64,000 nucleotides of DNA from Verrucomicrobiia bacterium (GTDB lineage Bacteria > Verrucomicrobiota > Verrucomicrobiia > Limisphaerales > DASXHY01): assembly GCA_035629175.1 (NCBI GenBank), contig DASPIL010000031.1:1-64000 (forward strand), in the 5' to 3' direction. A model generated the notes under the pieces. That model made no database searches. It saw only the letters and a program-made list of their open reading frames with translations, and was not told the origin of the DNA. Both the position numbers and the translations under genes were made by a program. Of the stretch, positions 36,025-43,705 are shown piece by piece; position 1 is the first letter of the stretch, and every line of letters starts with the position of its first letter.

Positions 36025-36056
36025 CCGGCCGGGATGCCAATTCCGGCCGGTTTTTT
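36025..36056 (+). terminator. Rho-independent terminator after VPDSG-CTERM gene 2
   Basis: An 8-bp GC stem, ccggccgg / ccggccgg, with a 10-base loop is followed by TTTTTTC, starting 34 bases past the stop. Confidence 0.85.
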
Positions 36057-36198
36057 CTTGGAACCGACCGTAAAACTTCTGAATCCCGGGTAGGTTCTTT
36101 TACATTCGGTCTCGAGGGCGATAACAGGCCTCGGCGTCTGGTCGACGCAAACAGCTGCACCGCAAAGGTTTCCAGACATTCTGACGTTAAACATAAGC

Positions 36199-36215
36199 TT
36201 GGCTCGCTACTTGCA
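36199..36215 (+). promoter_or_regulatory. Sigma-54 (-24/-12) promoter candidate for VPDSG-CTERM gene 3
   Basis: The sequence TTGGCTCGCTACTTGCA has GG at 36201-36202 and GC at 36213-36214, the exact RpoN spacing, with a perfect TTGCA downstream half. The predicted start near 36226 gives a 25-base leader before the ATG at 36251. Confidence 0.7.
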
Positions 36216-36250
36216 TAGGGCATTGAGCAACTAAACCCAGAAACAAATCC

Positions 36251-36961
36251 ATGAACAAGAAACTACTTCTTCTCGCACTCGTCGGAACAATTTCGTCGGC
36301 GTCCGCCGATTCTTACAACCAGAATGTTACCGCAATCTTCGGAAGCGGAAATCCCAACACTGGCTGGACGACTGACACTGGCAGTGGCCTGACGCTCGCT
36401 CTCCGTGGCAAGAACCGCCATCCGGCAACGTCGACTGCCAATGTGAACGGCGTTTATTCGTTTGCGACAGGCACAATTCCGCCGGCCAACAATCGTGCGG
36501 TTTGGAATTGGGAATTTTCTGCCAGTTCCGGAACTGCTCCCCTTACCGCATATGACTACTACATTGGCATCGACATTGATGCGAGCCAGGGCGTGAACTA
36601 TCAATACGTGAATGCGCTGACATTCTGGACTGATAACGAATTTGGAACCGCTGCAACGGCTAACGGAGCCGGTTTGACGCCTGCCCAAGGTGCTTTGGCT
36701 CCAAGCAATTACACCGTGTTCCAGAACTCCCAAAACATCGTCTTTGGGCCCGCCAACGGGAACCCGCTGATTGATGGAACCTACGAATACGAACTCTTCG
36801 CTGTCCAGGCAGGCGCCGGACTTGGCGGAGCACGTTTGGCTGAAGTTGACATTACTGTCGTGGTCGGTGCTGGTGGCGCGCGAGTTCCTGACGCTGGATC
36901 GACAGCGATGCTTTTGGGAACCGGCCTGCTCGGTCTCGCTGGCCTCCGCCGCAAGCTGTAA
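36251..36961 (+). CDS. VPDSG-CTERM sorting-domain protein 3
   Basis: The 236-residue product has a signal peptide (MNKKLLLLALVGTISSASAD, cleavage after SASA), a low-charge beta-rich domain containing YYIGIDIDASQGVNYQYVNA and a C-terminal VPDAGSTAMLLGTGLLGL helix followed by RRKL. These are the marks of an exosortase substrate. It sits in its own transcription unit between a sigma-54-type promoter and a strong terminator. No shield Shine-Dalgarno sequence is seen, as for the other genes of this set. Mature domain not recognised. Confidence 0.9.
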   Translation: MNKKLLLLALVGTISSASADSYNQNVTAIFGSGNPNTGWTTDTGSGLTLALRGKNRHPATSTANVNGVYSFATGTIPPANNRAVWNWEFSASSGTAPLTAYDYYIGIDIDASQGVNYQYVNALTFWTDNEFGTAATANGAGLTPAQGALAPSNYTVFQNSQNIVFGPANGNPLIDGTYEYELFAVQAGAGLGGARLAEVDITVVVGAGGARVPDAGSTAMLLGTGLLGLAGLRRKL

Positions 36962-36996
36962 GGACGCATCGGGCAACGCTAAACATTTCAATATCA

Positions 36997-37025
36997 AAGG
37001 GCCGGAGCAATCCGGCCCTTTTTTT
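36997..37025. terminator. Rho-independent terminator after VPDSG-CTERM gene 3
   Basis: A perfect 10-bp stem, aagggccgga / tccggccctt, with loop GCAA is followed by seven Ts in all. It lies 35 bases after the stop and may also serve the leftward gene pair ending at 37112. Confidence 0.9.
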
Positions 37026-37111
37026 ATGTACGACTCTTTAGGCGGGTTGATCCCCGGGGGAGATTGGTTGCGCCTGCCATCCTTCGCCGACAACAAACGG
37101 TCAACGGCGCT

Positions 37112-37435
37112 TCAACCTTTGATACTACTGAGTCTGTGATCCAACGCCTGCTCGAAGCTGACCAATTCGCGAATGAGCGAGTTGTAGCGAGAATAGGCAT
37201 CACCGTCCTCCCGCTTGAGTTGTGCGTAAAGGGCATGTTCCGGGTCGGCAATAAACGCGAGCCCCTCGCAATCAAATATTCCGGTGCTGCAAAGGCGGGT
37301 CCTCGCGATGCTCACGAGACAGGCCGGAATCGAGAATTGATCCTGCTTCAAGTCCTCAAATCCTTTCCGGACAAGATGTTCCCCAGGAAGACCGCCGCAA
37401 ATGTCGTCTGTGGTGTTCACGTTCGGAGAATGCAA
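37112..37435 (-). CDS. Small protein coupled to nucleotidyltransferase gene
   Basis: The 107-residue product starts with a TTG one base after the stop of the upstream nucleotidyltransferase gene, so translation is probably coupled. It contains DPEHALYAQLKREDGDAYSRYNSLIRELVSFEQALD, a helical, charged region, and a Cys-rich middle (ACLVSIARTRLCSTGIFDC). No signal peptide is seen. Small partners next to DUF6036-type nucleotidyltransferases suggest a toxin-antitoxin-like pair, but this protein is not recognised. An internal GTG is an alternative start. Confidence 0.6.
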   Translation of the reverse strand: MHSPNVNTTDDICGGLPGEHLVRKGFEDLKQDQFSIPACLVSIARTRLCSTGIFDCEGLAFIADPEHALYAQLKREDGDAYSRYNSLIRELVSFEQALDHRLSSIKG

Positions 37436-37436
37436 G

Positions 37437-37964
37437 CTAAGGATTGGATTCGCAAAAGCGGCGCACTCGAGTCCGATACATATCGGCGTCGATGCCAGGA
37501 TAACGAATCAATGACGATTCGATTTCCCGGAACAACTCCAGCAACCGTCGCTTTTCCACCAGAGCGTGTTTGATGAAGTTGGCCACATCTGCGAGGTCTC
37601 TGTCATGGCCGCGTTGCAGTTTGGCGAGAGCTTGTCCGTAGGGATCGTAGTGGTAGAACTCGACGTCGCGATGTCGGGCGATGAAGAGACTTCGGTCGCG
37701 CCATTTGGGCAGGGCCGGAATGAAGTCATCCGGGCTGGCCAGTTCAACGTTAACGTCGAGTTTGTTTTTGAGATAAGCGATGGCCTCGAAGAACCGTAAC
37801 GGTTCCGGATCGGACTTGAGGTCAATGTCGATCGTTGACGACCTCCACCCGTGCAGCAGCGCGGTGGCGCCGCCAGTAAAGTAGATCCGTCCAGGGCTCT
37901 GGACTTCCGCTGAGAGGGCGGCCATAAACTGTTCCAGCTTTGGCTTGGTCGTTTCAGAGCGCAT
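37437..37964 (-). CDS. DUF6036-like nucleotidyltransferase
   Basis: The 175-residue product (ATG at 37964; a TTG four codons upstream is possible) has the nucleotidyltransferase-fold signature GGATALLHGWR at about residues 31-41, followed by STIDIDL (44-49). This is the GG-x-A...R-x-T-x-D-x-D pattern of AbiEii/DUF6036 and related proteins, and the two aspartates would bind metal. The second half is helical with RGHDRDLADV, also typical. Such proteins can be toxins or antitoxins in type IV-like or MNT systems. The gene is followed at 1-bp distance by a small gene and stands isolated among repeats and VPDSG-CTERM genes. Confidence 0.78.
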   Translation of the reverse strand: MRSETTKPKLEQFMAALSAEVQSPGRIYFTGGATALLHGWRSSTIDIDLKSDPEPLRFFEAIAYLKNKLDVNVELASPDDFIPALPKWRDRSLFIARHRDVEFYHYDPYGQALAKLQRGHDRDLADVANFIKHALVEKRRLLELFREIESSLIRYPGIDADMYRTRVRRFCESNP

Positions 37965-38393
37965 GTGCCGGTTCAAAAATGCGCGGATAAAACGGAGTTG
38001 GCAACACTATCCGGGCACCAACTGGGACCACGGGACCGCGGGACCGCGGGACCGCGGGACCACGGGACTACGGGACTGCGGGACTGCGGGACTGCGGGAC
38101 TGCGGGACTGCGAGACTGCGAGACTGATGGTGGACGGATGGGCGGAGCGCGGCCCAATGCTGAAATGCTAAAAGCTGAAATGCCGGAAACCGAGCACCGA
38201 AGATCGAATTGGGATCGGGCCACACAATTTCAGACCTCTCAACCCTCAACCGCTCAACCAACGGCCAATAAAGGACTACTGGACTACAGGTCCACGGGAC
38301 TACGGGACAACTAAGGACGGTAGACTGTGGATGGCTCTCCCAACATGCAACGACGGACAACTGACTGACAGCGGACACCCGGATAAAACCGAA
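37965..38393. other. Gene-free region with minisatellites
   Basis: About 430 bp with no supportable gene. It holds the 13-unit 8-bp minisatellite, an agctgaaa-type tract at 38157-38185, and a region of gactac/gacaac-like degenerate repeats near 38275-38320. Confidence 0.7.
38024..38127 (+). repeat. 8-bp minisatellite, 13 tandem units (gggactgc type)
   Basis: Thirteen contiguous 8-bp units: gggaccac, three gggaccgc, gggaccac, gggactac, five gggactgc, gagactgc and gagactga. The gradual change of variant along the array is what unit-by-unit slippage or unequal exchange would leave. Confidence 0.95.
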
Positions 38394-38419
38394 GAAGGCC
38401 GGGATTTCTCCCGGCCTTC
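38394..38419 (-). terminator. Rho-independent terminator after VPDSG-CTERM gene 4
   Basis: An 11-bp stem, gaaggccggga / tcccggccttc, with a 4-base loop; on the minus strand it is followed by TTCGGTTTTATCC. It lies about 37 bases beyond the stop of the leftward gene. Confidence 0.75.
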
Positions 38420-38455
38420 GACTAAAACACCGAAATGAGTTTGGTCGGTTTCTGA

Positions 38456-39022
38456 TTAGGCCGCCATTTTGCGACGGATCAGGCCGAGGCCTGACAGCGC
38501 AGCACCGAGCAGCATCACCGTCGTTCCACCATCCGGAACGCCAGCGGCTGTTCCAGATTGAAACGAGAAGGTAACAGAGTCAGGGCTCGTAACGCCGATG
38601 GTCCATGTTCCGCTCGTAAGATCGTATCCAGGAGCGGAGATTGTGCCGGTTCCAAACAACGTCAAGCCGGTTCCGGTTTGAGAAGTAATGGAGACGGAGC
38701 TCAGCGTGAATGTGATGCCGTTAGCAACCCACAGTGGGCTCACGGGACTCGGCGACAGGACAGGGCTAAACTGGAAGTCGGTGAACAGGACCGTTGAGAA
38801 CGACGGAATCAGGGCTCCGAGAGTGCCTGAACCAGTCACTGCAAACCCGCTGACGCCAGCATTGAAGTCCAAGCCGGTCGCGACGCTCACGGGAACGGTA
38901 GCATTCGCTGCATTAACGGTTCGCACAGGTCCGGCGAAATCAACGGTTCCGTCGATTTGTGCCGCATGGGCGCTCAAGCTGACCAACGCTGCGGTTGCTG
39001 CAATTAAAAGTGCTTTTTTCAT
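38456..39022 (-). CDS. VPDSG-CTERM sorting-domain protein 4
   Basis: The 188-residue product has a signal peptide (MKKALLIAATAALVSLSAHA, cleavage after AHA), a short beta-rich domain poor in charge, and a C-terminal VPDGGTTVMLLGAALSGLGL helix with basic IRRKMAA. It is the smallest of the four and the one with a VPDGG instead of VPDAG core. The MKKA start is preceded by no clear Shine-Dalgarno sequence within the predicted leader. It is a likely substrate of the exosortase at 43.7 kb. Confidence 0.9.
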   Translation of the reverse strand: MKKALLIAATAALVSLSAHAAQIDGTVDFAGPVRTVNAANATVPVSVATGLDFNAGVSGFAVTGSGTLGALIPSFSTVLFTDFQFSPVLSPSPVSPLWVANGITFTLSSVSITSQTGTGLTLFGTGTISAPGYDLTSGTWTIGVTSPDSVTFSFQSGTAAGVPDGGTTVMLLGAALSGLGLIRRKMAA

Positions 39023-39560
39023 AATATTTTGTTCTTAGTGTTTCGGTGTTCTCCTCCCATCTAGCGTCTGCCGTGCCAAGGTTTTAGACAGAGGATCCTG
39101 GCGGCGTAAGTTGCTGCATTGCAATGAGATCGAGTTGCGCTATGGAGAATCGCTCAGACAATGGAAATCGGGGTTTGTAAAGGCAGCCGACAAACGGACG
39201 GAGGGACTTGCGGATAAAAGCTGAAACGCTAAAAAGCTGAAATGCTGAAATCGGGAACCATCAACACTCGAACTACGGGGAAACGGAGGGTAGCCGAGGA
39301 CCGACGACTGAGGACGGAGGACTGAGGACGGAGGACTGAGGACTGAGGACGGGACGACGGGACGAGGGGACTACGGGACTACAGGACGAGGGGATGTCGA
39401 GGGGGGAATGAAGGATCGGAGGATCACGAGGGAAGGGTGGAAAGTGGCGAGGGAGGGCGAACTGCGGAAGATGGAGGATAGAGCGTGGAGGGCGGGCAGG
39501 GGTCAAAAGCCAAAAAGCTGAAAAGCTGAAAAGCTGAAAGGCTGAGCGACGGGGCCCACG
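39023..39560. other. Gene-free region with promoter and short repeats
   Basis: The first 60 bases carry the promoter of VPDSG-CTERM gene 4. The rest is simple repeats: agctgaaa-type tracts at 39217-39262 and 39508-39545, and ggactgaggac-type tracts at 39301-39395. No gene is supported. Confidence 0.75.
39062..39079 (-). promoter_or_regulatory. Sigma-54 (-24/-12) promoter candidate for VPDSG-CTERM gene 4
   Basis: On the minus strand TTGGCACGgcagACGCTA has GG at 39077-39076 and GC at 39065-39064 with 10 bases between, and a perfect TGGCACG upstream half. The predicted start near 39052 gives a leader of about 30 bases before the ATG at 39022. Confidence 0.7.
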
Positions 39561-42500
39561 CTACTTTTTTTCGGCGACGGATGTTTCCAAAGTCCGCTTT
39601 GCCTCTTCAGCGAGGTTCGGAGACAAGTTCAGCGCTAATGCCTTGCGCAATGAATCCTGACACTCGGTGCGCTGCTTCAGGCTGTGTTGCGCCATTCCCA
39701 AGTAAAAGAAGACTTCACCGTCCTGGGGGCGTTTTAGCGACGATTCCTTCAGCAAAGAGGCGGCCCGGGAATAATCCTTCCGCGCGTAGCTCACGATACC
39801 CAGGGTCTTCGCGGCTTCAGGATCGCTCGGAAATGCGGTCCGTGCCTTCGCAGCAAATTCATTGGCCTTTGCAGAGCCAGGATTCTCGGCCGTATAGAGT
39901 TGCGCCAATTCTTTCGTCGCCGGCAGGAATCCAGGATATTGCTTCAGGATCTGCTCGAAGGTTTGAATTGCCGGAACAGATTCCCCGCGTTCCCGTTGCG
40001 CCATTCCCTTCAACGCCATCGCTGCAAGGTGATCGGGCTGATCTTTCAAAACTTCGTTAACCCGAGGCAAGGACTGCGTCACGCCGCCTTTTCCGTTCAA
40101 TGACGCGGTGAGTTCAGCAAATAGCTTCGCTTCGTCCGCGCCGCTGAATCCCGGATTGGCCTCGAGCGCCTGGCGCATGGTGGTCTCTGCATTCGCAACG
40201 CGGCCGACGCTGAGTTGTGCCCATGCGAGGTCATACAGGACCTGCGAGTCACGCGGGAGTCGCTGCGATGCCTGTTGCAACAGGCTCAAGGCCCACGGAT
40301 GGTCGCCGGAACGAAAGACTTCGCGTCCCAACGCGGCCGCCACTTGTGCATCGCCCGGCGACACTTTGTAGGTCTCCTTCAGGAGGTTCACCGCCTTGTC
40401 ACGGGAGTCTGGATTCGCGGCATACAGCAACGCGAGCGGCTTCATGAGGGACGGGTTCCGCGGATTTTTCTGCAAGGCGTCCTCATAAAGAGCCACTGCT
40501 TTCGTGGTCGCTCCAGCGTGTTGATACAACTCGCCCAGCTTGATCAGCGTGACCAGATCTGACGGTTGTTGGCGAACTCGTTCCTCAAAGGCTGCTATGG
40601 TGCTCGCATCGGATTTGCTCGTGTCGAGGTTCAATGCCGCAAGTCGCTCTTGTGCGTCTTGCCTCCCAGCAAAGTCCTTGTCGAGGGCCAGGGCCCGTTG
40701 AAGTACCGTTTTCGCTTGGGTCGGTTGGTTCAGCATGTAATAGGTCAAACCAAGGTGGTACTGGATTTCCGGATCCTGAACGAGGGCGTCGGCGCTCTGC
40801 TGCAGAAATGAAAGTGCACCCGAGAAGTCACCTCGCAGGAACAAAACCCACCCGAGCGTATCGGCGACGAAAGGATCTGCCGGAGCGAGGTCGCGCGCAC
40901 GGCGGGCTGCGGCAATGGCTTTGTCCAACTGTGGCAGTTTCGAAGAATACAAATGCGCGATATTGTTCAAAGCGGGGCTGAACTTGGGGTTGATTTCGAG
41001 CACGCGCTCGTAGGTGGCCACCGCTGCCTGGTAATCACCGGTATCCGACTGAATCACGCCCATTTGAAACAAAGCAGCGGCGTCGTTCGGATTTTGCTCA
41101 ATGCTATTCTGCAGTTGTTTCAGTGCCTTGGCCGATTCCCCGGAATCGACGTAGAGTTTCGCCAGCAGCAGGTAGGGCGCGGAATATTCGGGCTGAATGG
41201 CAATCGCCTGTTGCAAGGCGGCTTCAACTTTGTTGGTTTCATTGAGCGCCCAGTGAACGCGTGCTAATAACACGGGGAGGACCGGCGATTTTGGCCACCG
41301 CTGCATCTTCTCTTGAATACGCGTGAGCGCCCGGCTGGGTGCATTATCGGAAAGATCCAGGTTGACCAATTGTTCGAAGGGTTGAAGGGCTTCCGGAGCC
41401 AGTTGAACTGCACGCTCGAATTCGCGGCGGGCGTCGGCAGATTTTTTCTGGCTGAGGTAAATGCTCCCGATCAGCATCGGGACCTGGGCATTGTCCGGGA
41501 ACAGCCGTCGCAGTTGCTCGCCGCGTCGCAGCGCCTGTTCGGGTTCTCCATTGCGCATGTAGGCGTTGATCAACAGCAAGTGAGCCTCGACAAGCCCGGG
41601 CTTCCGTTCCAGCAACCGCGTCAGCGATGTAATGGCCACCGTGGGATTCTCGCGCCGAATGTCCAGCTGTGCCTGCAGCAAGAGTGCCTCTTCGTTTTCT
41701 GGGTCAAGCACCAGGGACTGCGCCAAAGCTTTCGCTGCGGCAACATCGTTTCCTTTGAGAAGATAGGCGGCCGCAAGGTAAAAGTGCACCTTCGGCGCCT
41801 TGGGAAAGTCTACCGCCATTTTATCGAATGCGGCGATCGCCATCTCGGGTTCCTGCTGTGCGAGCTTCAATCGCCCGTCCAGCAGCGCCGCGTTAAAATC
41901 CTCCGGAGCGACCGTGCGCGCGCGGGACACGGCACGCGCACAGTTTGTGAGTTGATTCTGGGAGAGTTCCAGTTCGCCCAATGCGACCCAGGCGGGCAGA
42001 TAGTCAGGAGTCGCTTCAGTGATCGATGTGAGAATTTGTCGTCCCTGCTCCACCTGCCCCGCCTTGGCGAGAAGATCGGCATAGCGCACGGGGAAGTTGG
42101 CACGCGGCGGAGCTGATTCCGAAGCCCGTTTGAACGCGCTGAGTGCGTTGGTGACATCCTGATGGGCGAGATGCCAGGATCCCAGGGCCATTTGCGCAGG
42201 TCCGAATCTGGGATCCGCCGCCGCCGCGCGGGTCAACGTATGAGAAACGGATTGTGTGTTTCCCGCCCGGGCCTGAATAACCGCGAGAGCCGTCAGGAGT
42301 GGCGCGGTATCACCAGCGGTTTTTCGCGCTTGTTCCAGTGCCTCCGTGGCTGCTGCCAGGTGATTTGTGGTTCGGACCGCCTCGGCCATCACAATAGCGG
42401 CTCCGGCGTTGGTGGGATTCGAACGAAGAAGATTTAACGATCCGTCGAAAGCAGCATTAGCGTTGCCGACGGCGAGTTGTACCTCCGCTGCCTTCAACTG

Positions 42501-42800
42501 AATTTCCGGGTCGGCCGGGTGGGTTTCGGCTGCACGTGTGAGAAGGGGGTAGGCGCGTGCAATGCGGCCGCTCGAATGATAGATCAAGGCGAGTTGCTTG
42601 ATGGCATGCGTGTTTTTCCCGTCCAGGCGCAATGCATTGATATACTCAATCTCCGCCTCGCTATATTTGCCTGCGCCGAAGTACTGATCCGCCCTTTGCA
42701 GATGCCGGTCTCCACGCGCGGCCTTGGAGCACCCGGTGGAAACTCCCATGAGCCCGACGATGAGCGGCAACAGCAGGAACCGATGCATGAAGTCAAACAT
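39561..42800 (-). CDS. Giant TPR-repeat lipoprotein (PrsT-like), paralogue 2
   Basis: From the ATG at 42800 the product has 1,079 residues; a start 16 codons upstream is possible but precedes the lipoprotein signal. The signal ends with lipobox GVSTGC, and the rest is TPR repeats, for example YFGAGKYSEAEIEYINALRL and LGWVLFLRGDFSGALSFLQQ. It shares with paralogue 1 the STGCSK anchor and the order of repeats, so the two arose by duplication. PrsT-type proteins accompany exosortase/EPS loci. A sigma-70-like promoter is seen just upstream, unlike the sigma-54-type promoters of the sorting substrates. Confidence 0.88.
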   Translation of the reverse strand: MFDFMHRFLLLPLIVGLMGVSTGCSKAARGDRHLQRADQYFGAGKYSEAEIEYINALRLDGKNTHAIKQLALIYHSSGRIARAYPLLTRAAETHPADPEIQLKAAEVQLAVGNANAAFDGSLNLLRSNPTNAGAAIVMAEAVRTTNHLAAATEALEQARKTAGDTAPLLTALAVIQARAGNTQSVSHTLTRAAAADPRFGPAQMALGSWHLAHQDVTNALSAFKRASESAPPRANFPVRYADLLAKAGQVEQGRQILTSITEATPDYLPAWVALGELELSQNQLTNCARAVSRARTVAPEDFNAALLDGRLKLAQQEPEMAIAAFDKMAVDFPKAPKVHFYLAAAYLLKGNDVAAAKALAQSLVLDPENEEALLLQAQLDIRRENPTVAITSLTRLLERKPGLVEAHLLLINAYMRNGEPEQALRRGEQLRRLFPDNAQVPMLIGSIYLSQKKSADARREFERAVQLAPEALQPFEQLVNLDLSDNAPSRALTRIQEKMQRWPKSPVLPVLLARVHWALNETNKVEAALQQAIAIQPEYSAPYLLLAKLYVDSGESAKALKQLQNSIEQNPNDAAALFQMGVIQSDTGDYQAAVATYERVLEINPKFSPALNNIAHLYSSKLPQLDKAIAAARRARDLAPADPFVADTLGWVLFLRGDFSGALSFLQQSADALVQDPEIQYHLGLTYYMLNQPTQAKTVLQRALALDKDFAGRQDAQERLAALNLDTSKSDASTIAAFEERVRQQPSDLVTLIKLGELYQHAGATTKAVALYEDALQKNPRNPSLMKPLALLYAANPDSRDKAVNLLKETYKVSPGDAQVAAALGREVFRSGDHPWALSLLQQASQRLPRDSQVLYDLAWAQLSVGRVANAETTMRQALEANPGFSGADEAKLFAELTASLNGKGGVTQSLPRVNEVLKDQPDHLAAMALKGMAQRERGESVPAIQTFEQILKQYPGFLPATKELAQLYTAENPGSAKANEFAAKARTAFPSDPEAAKTLGIVSYARKDYSRAASLLKESSLKRPQDGEVFFYLGMAQHSLKQRTECQDSLRKALALNLSPNLAEEAKRTLETSVAEKK

Positions 42801-42822
42801 AGGTGGTTGATGAGTTGTCGCG

Positions 42823-42850
42823 AGTATAAGGTGCCGCGAGGCGTCCACAA
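42823..42850 (-). promoter_or_regulatory. Sigma-70-like promoter candidate for TPR paralogue 2
   Basis: On the minus strand TTGTGG (42850-42845) and TATACT (42828-42823) are separated by 16 bases. The predicted start near 42816 fits translation from the ATG at 42800. Confidence 0.4.
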
Positions 42851-43696
42851 GCGCCTTTCTTTGGGCATCAGTCGTCGCGGAGGAAAGGACTGAAGGACGA
42901 AAGGACCAAGGGACTAAAGGACTAAGGGACTAAAGGACTAAGGGACTAAAGACTGGGGACAGAGGGGGCCAAAAGCTGAAACGCTCAAATGCTAAAAGCT
43001 GAAACTCCAAAGGATCAACATTCAACATCCCCTTGCCTGCGACGTGAGGAGCGGGAGGGGGGCTGGGGGAGCGGGTGGTTTGGTCTGGTCCCTCCTTCGA
43101 CCTTTGAAACTGAGAAAGAGTGCCTCCTCTCCTCGGCCCTCTCGTCCACTCCGAGTGGATCCGAGTGGAAGAGAGGGGGGTGACGGGAAACTGCACGGAC
43201 AGGGCCAAAAGCTAAAATGCTAAAAGCTGAAACTCCGAAGGATCAACATTCAACCTCCCCTCGCCTGCGACGTGAGGAGCGGGAGAGGGGCTGGGGAAGA
43301 GGGTGTTTTGATCCGTTCCCTCCTTCGACCTTTGAAGCTGAGAAAGGGCGCCTCCTCTCCCCGGCCCTCTCCTCCACTCCCGAGTGGAAGAGAGGGGGTG
43401 TGACGGGAAACCGCACGGACAGGGGCCGAAAGCTGAAGAGCTGAAAGAGCAGGGACTAAAGGACGACGGACTACGGGACGACGGAGGACTGAGGACTGAC
43501 GACGGAGGACTGAGGACTGAGGACTGAGGACGGCCAAATGCTGAAAAGCTAAAAGGCTAAAAAGCTGAAATCTCCGACTCAACAGGGCCACGACGGATCT
43601 TTCCACCTTCTATCCTCTGTTCTCTAATCTCTAATCTCTATCGTCCGGCTCCGATTCCTCCATCATCTGACATCCATTATCGACAGGCAGTCCCCT
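42851..43696. repeat. Gene-free repeat block between TPR paralogue 2 and xrtC
   Basis: The block holds an 8-bp ggactaag/a array (about 42909-42952), two tandem ~230-bp units, a ggactgaggac-type array (about 43451-43533), and agctgaaa-type tracts. A T/C-rich stretch (ctctgttctctaatctctaa) lies at about 43613-43650. No frame here resembles a protein. Confidence 0.85.
42962..43426 (+). repeat. Tandem duplication of a ~230-bp unit
   Basis: Unit 1 (about 42962-43199) and unit 2 (about 43200-43426) share ccaaaagct, aaaagctgaaactcc, ggatcaacattcaac, tgcgacgtgaggagcgggag, tccctccttcgacctttgaa and gacgggaaac-gcacggac in the same order. Differences are point changes and small indels. The inner G/C-rich part belongs to the dispersed family also seen in inverted form at 147-315. 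Confidence 0.9.
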
Positions 43697-43705
43697 TTCA
43701 GCGTT

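Noticed and set aside
38024-38127. CRISPR array
   Set aside because: The 8-bp units are contiguous without spacers and there are no cas genes in the window.
42930-43606. Frames of 60-118 codons in the repeat block before xrtC
   Set aside because: They are made of repeat sequence and show no protein-like composition.
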